From positions 78,512 to 142,511 of the forward strand of contig UVIF01000001.1 in assembly GCA_900596015.1 (NCBI GenBank): DNA of 64,000 bases. The letters run 5' to 3'. The stretch comes from Pseudomonas viridiflava. Its GTDB lineage: Bacteria; Pseudomonadota; Gammaproteobacteria; Pseudomonadales; Pseudomonadaceae. Of the stretch, positions 47,246 through 54,703 are shown one piece after another; the first letter of the stretch is position 1, and every line of letters begins with the position of its first letter. A program made the translations under genes and the position numbers. The notes below the pieces were generated by a model. The model was not told where the DNA came from. It saw nothing but the letters and a program-made list of their open reading frames with translations, and searched no databases.

Positions 47246-47485
47246 ATGGCAAACGTATCAATCAAGGCGGACATCAAGGTCCAGTGGCCTCAGGGCCAAA
47301 GCTCCTTCAGCCCTGGCACTCCCGAGGAGCTGGCGATCATCGGCGTCGACGTATTGGTCAAGGCGCTGGGCACCGAAGCTGCGCGCAGCTTCGTCATGCA
47401 GGTGTTCGAGCGTTACGCGCACGATCACGTGGCAGCGACGGGCAATACCGTCGCACACCCGCTGAAGAACGTGCCCTCGCCATAG
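47246..47485 (+). CDS. Hypothetical protein
   Basis: 79 residues, soluble. The start is at ATG 47246 behind GAGAGC; a longer frame from 47177 lacks a site. Sequence shows mixed strands then helices, no metal or catalytic pattern. It converges on the nucleoside hydrolase gene, and a GC-rich hairpin (47499-47516) sits between the two stops. Confidence 0.6.
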   Translation: MANVSIKADIKVQWPQGQSSFSPGTPEELAIIGVDVLVKALGTEAARSFVMQVFERYAHDHVAATGNTVAHPLKNVPSP

Positions 47486-47498
47486 TCCGTCTGCGTAT

Positions 47499-47516
47499 AC
47501 CGGCGCCCGGGCCGGT
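47499..47516. terminator. GC hairpin between convergent genes
   Basis: ACCGGC-GCCCGG-GCCGGT, a perfect 6-bp stem covering the stop of the leftward nucleoside hydrolase gene and 14 bases past the stop of the rightward small gene. No T-run follows on either strand, so it is a weak terminator candidate. Confidence 0.3.
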
Positions 47517-48547
47517 CAGGGCAGGCGCTGCAGCCGCTGTGCCAGCAGATCGAAGAAGCCCTGCGCATTCCCCTCGTTCACCCAGAACACGTTGGCAGGC
47601 TGCTTGAGCGTGCCGTACCAGTCGGCCACGGTCTGGCCGAAGGTCGGGCCTTCCCGGCTGTCGATGGTCACGTTGACGTTGCGCCCGCTGAACAGCTCTG
47701 GCGCCAGCAGGTAGGCAATCACGCTGGCGTCGTGAACCGGGCCACCGGGCAACCCGTAGTGCTCCATGTCGGCCTTGACGTAAGCCTGCAGAATATCCAC
47801 CACCCGCAGCCCCGCCTTGTTCTGCAAGGCAGCCAACTGCTGCAGGCGCGCCGGGCTGGTCAGCACCTTATGGGTGACATCCAGTGGCACGTAGGTGAGC
47901 TTGACGCCGCTGGCCAGTACCACTTGGGCGGCGTGTGGGTCTGCGAACAGGTTGAACTCGGCCACCGGGGTGATATTGCCGCCATTGAAGTGCGCGCCAC
48001 CCATGACGATCACTTCCTTGATGCCTTGGGTGATGCCGGGAGCCTGGATCAGCGCCAGCGCCAGATTGGTCTGCGGCCCCAGCATCGCCAGGGTGATGCT
48101 GTGCGGTTCGGCATGGCTGAGGGTGTCGATCAAGTACTGCACCGCACTGCCCTCGGCCAGCCCCTTGCTCGGCTCATGCACGGTGATACCGGGCACGCCC
48201 TCCTCGCCATGTACGTTGGCGGCATAGATCGGCTCGCGAACCAACGGCTTGGGCGCGCCGGCATAGACCGGCACGTCCTCGCGCCCCGCCCACTCACGGG
48301 CCAGGCGGGCATTTCGCGAGGTCTTGTCGAGGCGCACGTTGCCGGCCACGGTCGTGAGGGCGCGGACGTTGATCTCTTCGGGCGAGGCCAGGGCCAGCAG
48401 CAAGGCGACGACATCGTCGGCGCCGGGGTCGGTGTCGATGATCAGATCGATCTTGTCGGCCCCGGTGGCCGCGGTGGCGGCGGCAGCGCTGGTGAGCAGG
48501 GCCATCAGTGAAAGTCCTCGAAACAGGGTCAGCAGGAAACGTTGCAT
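47516..48547 (-). CDS. Exported nucleoside hydrolase (IunH-like)
   Basis: 343 residues. A signal peptide (about 1-27, ending AATA) precedes the Ca-binding motif DTDPGADD (about 38-45), the ligand NGGNITPVAEFN region and a late Asp (HDASVIAYLL) of the inosine-uridine hydrolase fold. It cleaves the N-glycosidic bond to give ribose and a free base. It is the last gene of the ribose operon, and with a signal peptide it would act in the periplasm, supplying ribose to RbsB. ATG 48547 follows AAGGAG. Confidence 0.88.
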   Translation of the reverse strand: MQRFLLTLFRGLSLMALLTSAAAATAATGADKIDLIIDTDPGADDVVALLLALASPEEINVRALTTVAGNVRLDKTSRNARLAREWAGREDVPVYAGAPKPLVREPIYAANVHGEEGVPGITVHEPSKGLAEGSAVQYLIDTLSHAEPHSITLAMLGPQTNLALALIQAPGITQGIKEVIVMGGAHFNGGNITPVAEFNLFADPHAAQVVLASGVKLTYVPLDVTHKVLTSPARLQQLAALQNKAGLRVVDILQAYVKADMEHYGLPGGPVHDASVIAYLLAPELFSGRNVNVTIDSREGPTFGQTVADWYGTLKQPANVFWVNEGNAQGFFDLLAQRLQRLP

Positions 48548-48575
48548 GTCGCACTCCTTGTGCTCGGTGGTAAGT

Positions 48576-48980
48576 CTAGAAAGTGACGCCCGCCAACAGG
48601 GCGATATTGCTGTAGGGCTGGCATTCGCCTGTGCGCACGATGGCGCGAGCGCTCCGGGACAGCTCCTTGAAACGCGCATGGCTGACCGACTGGCGCACAC
48701 CAAGGGCGCCCTGCTCGTGCAACTGCTGGATTCGCGCCGACGCCGGCGGCAGCACCTGCAGCATCTCCTCGGCGATCACGTGGCTTTCCACCTGCATTTC
48801 GCTGAGCAAGGCGTCCAGAGTACTGACGAAACTGGGAATGCCCGGCGTCAGGGCCAGATCGATCAAAGGCACGCCCGCTGGTACCGGCAGGCCGGCATCG
48901 CCGATCACGACGATGTCGCCATGACCCAGCGACGCAACCAGCTGCGAAAGCGATATGTTCAACAAGGCTGTCTTTTTCAC
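48576..48980 (-). CDS. rbsD: D-ribose pyranase
   Basis: 134 residues (E. coli 139). The conserved His and Asp segments ([16 protein letters not shown], about 19-34) and the C-terminal [14 protein letters not shown] strand are present. It converts beta-pyranose to the furanose form used by ribokinase. Its start overlaps the rbsK stop by 4 bases. Confidence 0.93.
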   Translation of the reverse strand: MKKTALLNISLSQLVASLGHGDIVVIGDAGLPVPAGVPLIDLALTPGIPSFVSTLDALLSEMQVESHVIAEEMLQVLPPASARIQQLHEQGALGVRQSVSHARFKELSRSARAIVRTGECQPYSNIALLAGVTF

Positions 48981-49897
48981 GATGCAACCTGCTCCACTTG
49001 CGTCAGGGTCGGGATGGAAGGCTGTGCGCCAGCGCGGGTAACCGAAAGTGCAGCGGCGGCTTGGCCGAACGCAATGGCCTGTGACTCGTCCAGGCCTCTG
49101 GCCAGCGCCGCGGCAAAGCCACCGACGAACGTATCGCCAGCCGCCGTGGTATCCACCGCCTGTACCTTGCGTCCAGGATAATGCCGGGGCTGCGCGCCAT
49201 CGGCAAACAGCAGGCCCTGCTCACCCAGGGTGATGAGCACCTTGCCGGCGCCGGCCTGGCGCAGAAAACTGGCCGCCTGCTCGGCCTCGGCCACCGAGCT
49301 GACGCTTAGGCCGGTGAGCGCCTGCGCTTCGGTTTCGTTGGGGATCAGGTAATCGACCCAGCCCAGCCATTGCTGCGGTAACGGCCCGCTGACCGGTGCC
49401 GGATTGAGGATAACTTTCTTGCCTGCTTCGTGAGCGCGCTGCAAGGCGAAAGCCACCACGTCATAGGGGATTTCCAGCTGGCACACCACCACATCGGCGC
49501 CCAGCAGCAGACGATCGAAACGCTCGATGTCGGCGCAGTCGAGCTGGCCGTTGCCGCCCGCGACAATGACGATCGCATTCTGGCTGTTGGCATCGACCAC
49601 GATCATCGCGATCCCGGTCGCCACGGCCTCAGCCACCCGCACGCCCTGGCAGTCGATACCTTCATCGGCCAACGCCTGGCGCAGCGCCCGGCCATAGGCG
49701 TCGGCGCCGACGCAGCCGATCATCGCCACTTGCCCGCCCAACCGCGCGGCCGCGACTGCCTGGTTGGCGCCCTTGCCGCCCGGCACCGTTGCGAAGGACT
49801 GGCCCAGCAGGGTTTCTCCCGCCTGCGGCAAACGCTCGGCCTGTGCCACCAGGTCCATGTTCAGACTGCCTATTACCAATACGTTTGCTTGCATCAT
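48977..49897 (-). CDS. rbsK: Ribokinase
   Basis: 306 residues of the PfkB family: N-terminal [16 protein letters not shown] substrate/lid motif (about 38-53) and C-terminal [17 protein letters not shown] with the catalytic Asp (about 248-264). It phosphorylates ribose to ribose-5-phosphate. ATGs at 49897 and 49894 are both possible. The 9-base gap to rbsR places it in the operon. Confidence 0.95.
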   Translation of the reverse strand: MMQANVLVIGSLNMDLVAQAERLPQAGETLLGQSFATVPGGKGANQAVAAARLGGQVAMIGCVGADAYGRALRQALADEGIDCQGVRVAEAVATGIAMIVVDANSQNAIVIVAGGNGQLDCADIERFDRLLLGADVVVCQLEIPYDVVAFALQRAHEAGKKVILNPAPVSGPLPQQWLGWVDYLIPNETEAQALTGLSVSSVAEAEQAASFLRQAGAGKVLITLGEQGLLFADGAQPRHYPGRKVQAVDTTAAGDTFVGGFAAALARGLDESQAIAFGQAAAALSVTRAGAQPSIPTLTQVEQVAS

Positions 49898-49906
49898 CTA
49901 CCACTC

Positions 49907-50929
49907 TCAGCGCAATTCATGGGAAAGACCGGCGTATCGCGCCGTGGACTCGCGCACCACGATCTGTGGCGCGATGACCTGTTGCGTCGCAGCTGCACCG
50001 ACCGCTCCGGCGATGCGGGCCAGAAGCCGCTCGGCAGCGACCTCGCCCAATTCGCCAATACGCTGGCCGACGGTGGTCAGGGCCGGGTAAACATAGCGAC
50101 TAAGCTGGATATCGTCGAAACCGATGACCGACAGCTGTTCGGGCACCCGGATACCACGCTCGGCGGCCGCGCGCAGCACGCCCAGGCCGATCATGTCGTT
50201 GGCCGCAAAGATCGCCGAGGGCCCCGACCCCGCGAGCAGCTCGACCGCCGCACGGTAGCCACCCGGACTGGTGAAATCGCTGTGCAGGACATGCTCGGGC
50301 GCGGGTTGCACGGCGTACTCGGCGAGCGCACGACGGTAGCCGTCCAGGCGCAGCTGCGCCACGTGGGTATGTTGCGGCCCGCTGATGCAGGCGATGGCGC
50401 GATGGCCCAACTCGAGCAGATGCCGGGTGGCCAGGTAGCCACCCTGCTCATGATCGATGCACACAAGGTCGGCTGACACCTGCTGCAGGCCACGGTCGAC
50501 GATGACCATGGGCGTGCGCACTGCCGCGAGCATGTCGGTCAGCGCGGCATCGCCGCCCACCGAGGCGAATACGATACCGTCGACGCGCTTCTCCAGCAGC
50601 ACGCGCAGGTAGTTGCGCTGCTTGTGCGGGTCGTCGTCGCAGTTGCAGAGGATCACGCAGTAGCCGTTGCGCTCGCAGCAGTCCTCGATACCGCGCGCCA
50701 GCTCGGCGAAATACGGGTTGACGCTGTTGGGCACCAACAAGCCGATGGTCGCTGTGCTGCGCGCTTTCAAGGAGCGCGCCACCGCACTGGGAACGTAGTT
50801 GAGCTCGGCGATCGCCGACTCGACCTTGCGCCGCACGTGCGCGCTGACCGGCCGGCTGTTGTTCACGACGTGCGAAACGGTGGTGTAGGAGATACCGGCG
50901 CGCGCCGCCACGTCCTTGATGGTCGCCAT
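49907..50929 (-). CDS. rbsR: LacI family ribose operon repressor
   Basis: 340 residues: N-terminal LacI helix-turn-helix (MATIKDVAARAGISYTTVSHVV, about 1-22) and hinge, then a periplasmic-binding-like ligand domain (about 60-330). It sits inside the operon it should repress and likely binds the palindrome at 54539. Ribose or a close sugar is the inducer. The gap to rbsC is 1 base. Confidence 0.93.
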   Translation of the reverse strand: MATIKDVAARAGISYTTVSHVVNNSRPVSAHVRRKVESAIAELNYVPSAVARSLKARSTATIGLLVPNSVNPYFAELARGIEDCCERNGYCVILCNCDDDPHKQRNYLRVLLEKRVDGIVFASVGGDAALTDMLAAVRTPMVIVDRGLQQVSADLVCIDHEQGGYLATRHLLELGHRAIACISGPQHTHVAQLRLDGYRRALAEYAVQPAPEHVLHSDFTSPGGYRAAVELLAGSGPSAIFAANDMIGLGVLRAAAERGIRVPEQLSVIGFDDIQLSRYVYPALTTVGQRIGELGEVAAERLLARIAGAVGAAATQQVIAPQIVVRESTARYAGLSHELR

Positions 50930-50930
50930 G

Positions 50931-51923
50931 CTAGCCCCGCTTGCGCGCGCGTTGGCTGCGGTAGGTGTCGAGCACCACGGCGATGACGATCACCGCGCCG
51001 GTGATGATGCGTTTGGTCGGCTCGGTTGCGCCGATCTGCGCCAGCCCGGCCGCCAGCACGGAAATGATCAGCACGCCGAAAAAGGTGCTGATGACCGAGC
51101 CGCGCCCGCCCATCAAGCTCGTTCCGCCGATCACCACGGCGGCGATCACCTGCAGTTCCAGGCCAGCGCCGGCATTCGGGTCGGCCGCCTCCAGCCGGGA
51201 TATCTGGAACAGCGCGGCCACGCCCGCCAGCAGGCCCATGAGGGAGAACACCAGCACCTTGTAGGGCTTGGGGTTGATGCCGGCCAGGCGCACGGCTTCT
51301 TCGTTGGTACCGATGCCGATCAGGTAGCGACCAAAGACGGTACGGGTCAGGGTCAGGTGCGCGATGGCGATCACACCCAGGGCGATCAGGAACGAGGGTG
51401 CGATGCCGAACGCTACCGGGTCCGACAGCCAGGCGAAGGCATCGCCGATGTAGGCGGTGCGCGAATCGGTCATCTGGTAAGCGACCCCGCGGGCCATTTC
51501 CAGCACGCCCAGGGAGACGATGAACGACGGAATGCGCCAGGCCACGGTGATCGAGCCGGTGATAGTGCCGGCGAGCGCTGCGCAACCCATACCGAGCAGG
51601 GCTGCGGGTAATACGCTCCAGCCCCAGCCGAGAATCGCCACACTCACCGCCGATGCCGCCAGCGCCAGTACCGACCCCACCGACAGGTCGATGCCGCCGA
51701 TGATCAGCACGAAGGTCATGCCGACGGCCAGCACCATGAGGTCGGGGATCTGGTTGGCGATGGTGCTGAAGGTGCTGTACGAGAGGAAATGGCTGCTGAG
51801 CAGGGAGAACAGCACGATCATGGCCAGCAATGCGCCAGCCAGGCCCAGGTAGGTGCCAAGGCCCAGATAAGTGCCGCCGGTTTTTGCGCCGGGCGCGTCT
51901 TTGGGCAGTGTCGAAGTTTTCAT
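50931..51923 (-). CDS. rbsC: Ribose ABC transporter permease
   Basis: 330 residues, about nine to ten helices, with the sugar-permease motif near GGTSLMGGRGSVISTFFGVL (about 255-274). It overlaps the rbsA stop by 4 bases. With RbsA and RbsB it forms the uptake complex. Confidence 0.95.
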   Translation of the reverse strand: MKTSTLPKDAPGAKTGGTYLGLGTYLGLAGALLAMIVLFSLLSSHFLSYSTFSTIANQIPDLMVLAVGMTFVLIIGGIDLSVGSVLALAASAVSVAILGWGWSVLPAALLGMGCAALAGTITGSITVAWRIPSFIVSLGVLEMARGVAYQMTDSRTAYIGDAFAWLSDPVAFGIAPSFLIALGVIAIAHLTLTRTVFGRYLIGIGTNEEAVRLAGINPKPYKVLVFSLMGLLAGVAALFQISRLEAADPNAGAGLELQVIAAVVIGGTSLMGGRGSVISTFFGVLIISVLAAGLAQIGATEPTKRIITGAVIVIAVVLDTYRSQRARKRG

Positions 51924-53464
51924 GCAGGGGTCCTTGCTGCAGGCTCGGCCAGCAGCGCATCGCGTTTTTGATAACCGGCGAACGCGGCGGCCAGCAGTTC
52001 ATCCTGGCTCCAGTGTTCGCGCTCGAAGGTGTCGATCAGGCGTCCCGCCGAGAGCACTGCAATGCGATCGCAGATCAGCATCAGCTCGCGCAGGTCGCTG
52101 GACACCACTACCAGCGCCTTGCCCTGACGGGTGAGCTCGCCCAGCAGGGCATAGATGTCGAATTTGGCGCCCACGTCGATGCCACGGGTCGGCTCGTCGA
52201 ACAGCAGCACGTTGCAGTCACGCTCCAGCCAGCGGCCGATCACCACCTTCTGCTGATTGCCGCCGGAAAGCTCGGCGACCGTCTGGGCCGGGCTGGAGCT
52301 GCGGATGCGCATGGCCTCGATCTGGCGTTGGGCCAAGGCTCGCTCGGCCTTGTTGTCGACGATGCCGGCCGCAGAAATCGCCGGCATGTTGCCCAGGGCA
52401 ATATTGGCGCTGATCGACTGCGACAGCAGCAGGCCTTCGCCCTTGCGGTCTTCGGTGATCAGAGCGATACCGTGGGCAACGGCATCGGCCGGGCTGCGAA
52501 TGCTCACCGGCGCAGGCGGTTGACCGATCGCAACGGTACCGGCATCGCTGGCATCGGCGCCGAAGATCAGCCTGAGCAGTTCGGTACGCCCTGCCCCGAT
52601 CAATCCGGAAATACCGAAAATCTCGCCCTGGCGCACCTCGAAGGATACGTCCTTGACCTTGTCCCCACGGGTCATGCCCTGCACCTTGAACATCGGCGCA
52701 CCGATGCGGCGCTCACCAAGGTCGATACGCTCGCCCAGCTCGCGCCCGACCATGAGGTTCACCAGTTGCTCGCTGTCGTAGCGCGCCATCGGCTCGACGC
52801 ACACCAGACGTCCATCGCGCAGCACGGCGATGCGTTGCGCGACCTGCGCCAGTTCTTCCAGCCGGTGGGAAATGTAGATGATCGACACGCCGCGTTCGCG
52901 CAGCCGCAGGATCTGCGCGAACAGCATGTCGACCTCGCGCGCGGTGAGCATGGCGGTGGGTTCGTCGAGCACCAGCACCTGGCAGTCGCCGATCAGGTTG
53001 CGGGCGATTTCGACCATCTGCTGATGGCCGATGCCCAGATCGCTGACCAGGGTGTCCGGGTCGATGGCGTCCAGGCCCACCTGGGCCATGGCCTGGCGGG
53101 CCTGTTCGCGCAGGCGGCGACGGTCGATCCAGCCAGCACGGCTGGGCAGGTCATGGAGGAACAGGTTTTCCGCGACGGTCAGGGTGGGCAGCAGGTTGAG
53201 TTCCTGCATGACCATGCGCACCCCGCCGCGCTCGGCTGCGGTGCGACTGCCCGGCAGCCACGACTGGCCCTGGAACTGCATCTGACCGGTGGTGGGTGCT
53301 TCCAGGCCACCGATTATCTTCGACAGCGTGCTTTTGCCCGCGCCGTTCTCGCCGGTCAAGGCCAGCACTTCGCCGCGGTGCAACTCAAGGTCGATGTCCC
53401 ACAGCACCGGCTGGGCATAGGTCTTGCCGATGCCGCTGACCGACAGCACTACGTTGGATGTCAT
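51920..53464 (-). CDS. rbsA: Ribose ABC transporter ATP-binding protein
   Basis: 514 residues with two ATPase halves: Walker A GENGAGKST (about 40-48) and a second, degenerate site as usual; signature GIGHQQMVEIAR and LSGGNQQKVVIGRW in the second half. ATG 53464 follows GGAG; an ATG at 53536 would add 24 unlikely residues. It powers ribose import. Confidence 0.95.
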   Translation of the reverse strand: MTSNVVLSVSGIGKTYAQPVLWDIDLELHRGEVLALTGENGAGKSTLSKIIGGLEAPTTGQMQFQGQSWLPGSRTAAERGGVRMVMQELNLLPTLTVAENLFLHDLPSRAGWIDRRRLREQARQAMAQVGLDAIDPDTLVSDLGIGHQQMVEIARNLIGDCQVLVLDEPTAMLTAREVDMLFAQILRLRERGVSIIYISHRLEELAQVAQRIAVLRDGRLVCVEPMARYDSEQLVNLMVGRELGERIDLGERRIGAPMFKVQGMTRGDKVKDVSFEVRQGEIFGISGLIGAGRTELLRLIFGADASDAGTVAIGQPPAPVSIRSPADAVAHGIALITEDRKGEGLLLSQSISANIALGNMPAISAAGIVDNKAERALAQRQIEAMRIRSSSPAQTVAELSGGNQQKVVIGRWLERDCNVLLFDEPTRGIDVGAKFDIYALLGELTRQGKALVVVSSDLRELMLICDRIAVLSAGRLIDTFEREHWSQDELLAAAFAGYQKRDALLAEPAARTPA

Positions 53465-53532
53465 AGGTTTCTCCAGGCACACCTGCAGGCGACAGGCCGG
53501 CACTCGCCGGACCTGCCGCGAGGTGCACTGCA

Positions 53533-54489
53533 TCAAGGCTTGGTGACGAGCTCGACCGGGGTCTGGATGACACCGTTGGCGTCGACGTCGAGCTTGTCGC
53601 CCTTGACCAGCGCCAGGGCATTCTGGATGCCGAACACCGCCTGGCGGGCGGCGAACTGGTCGGCCGTGGCCAGGATGCGGCCGTCCTTGAGCATCGGCTT
53701 GATGGCGTTGATGTTGTCGTAGCCGACTACCTGGACCTTGCCCGCCTTACCGGCGGCGCGCACTGCAGACACCGCGCCCAGCGCCATGCTGTCGTTGCCG
53801 GCCAGCAGGGCCTTTAGGTCCGGGTACTCGTTGAGCATGGCCGAAGCGACGGCATTGCCCTTGTCGATTTCCCAGTTACCCGACTGCACCGAGACGATCT
53901 TCATCTGCGCCGCTTGCATGGCGTCCTTGAAACCGGCGGTGCGCATCTGCGCGTTGGTGGTGGTCGGTACGCCTTCGATGATGCCGACCTGGTCGCCGGC
54001 GCTCAGGCGCGTGGCCAGATAATCACCCACCAGCTTGGCGCCCTTGCGGTTGTCGGGGCCCACGAACGGTACGTTGATACCTTTGCTTTTCAGCACCCCG
54101 GCATCGAGCTGGTTGTCGATGTTGACGACCTTGATGCCAGCATCCATGGCTTTCTTGATGATGGGTACCAGCGCCTTGGAGTCTGCCGGCGCAATGACCA
54201 GCGCGTCGACCTTGGCGACGATCATCTGCTCGACGATACGGATCTGGTTGGCCGTGTCGGACTCGTCCTTGATGCCGTTGGAGACCAGATCGAAATCGGC
54301 AGCGTGCTCTTTCTGGTAGCTTTTGGCGCCGTCTTCCATGGTCAGGAAGAATTCGTTGGCCAGGGACTTCATGACCAGCGCGACCTTGGGCTTCTGGGTA
54401 TCGGCGAAAGAGGATTGCAACGGGGCGATGGCGCCGATGGCAGCCATCAGGGAGACAGCGAGCAGGCGTCCGGCGAAGGGCAGCTTCAT
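53533..54489 (-). CDS. rbsB: Ribose-binding periplasmic protein
   Basis: 318 residues with a signal peptide (about 1-29, ending SFA) and two Rossmann-like lobes typical of RbsB. It binds ribose released in or entering the periplasm and docks on RbsAC. It is the first gene of the operon, with the RbsR-type palindrome 50 bases upstream. Confidence 0.95.
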   Translation of the reverse strand: MKLPFAGRLLAVSLMAAIGAIAPLQSSFADTQKPKVALVMKSLANEFFLTMEDGAKSYQKEHAADFDLVSNGIKDESDTANQIRIVEQMIVAKVDALVIAPADSKALVPIIKKAMDAGIKVVNIDNQLDAGVLKSKGINVPFVGPDNRKGAKLVGDYLATRLSAGDQVGIIEGVPTTTNAQMRTAGFKDAMQAAQMKIVSVQSGNWEIDKGNAVASAMLNEYPDLKALLAGNDSMALGAVSAVRAAGKAGKVQVVGYDNINAIKPMLKDGRILATADQFAARQAVFGIQNALALVKGDKLDVDANGVIQTPVELVTKP

Positions 54490-54538
54490 GGGGTTACTCC
54501 GATCTTATGATTGTTTTCGAGCGCAGCTTGCGAAAATC

Positions 54539-54552
54539 CGCAAACGTTTGCG
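54539..54552. promoter_or_regulatory. RbsR operator
   Basis: CGCAAACGTTTGCG is a perfect 14-base palindrome with the central CG step typical of LacI/GalR-family operators. It lies 50 bases upstream of rbsB and about 150 bases from the divergent TcC gene. The internal rbsR gene is the natural ligand-responsive repressor for it. Confidence 0.8.
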
Positions 54553-54703
54553 TGAGAGGAACTATGGTCAGGGATCGGGGAATTGTCAATCGGTGCCGAA
54601 GTCTGTAGCGCGGGTCAGCACAGCGCCCACTTGGGGCGGGCAGAAACACGGCAGGTTACAACTGCAGGAAACCCACCCCTGATTCCTGTTTATCGGTATT
54701 GCC

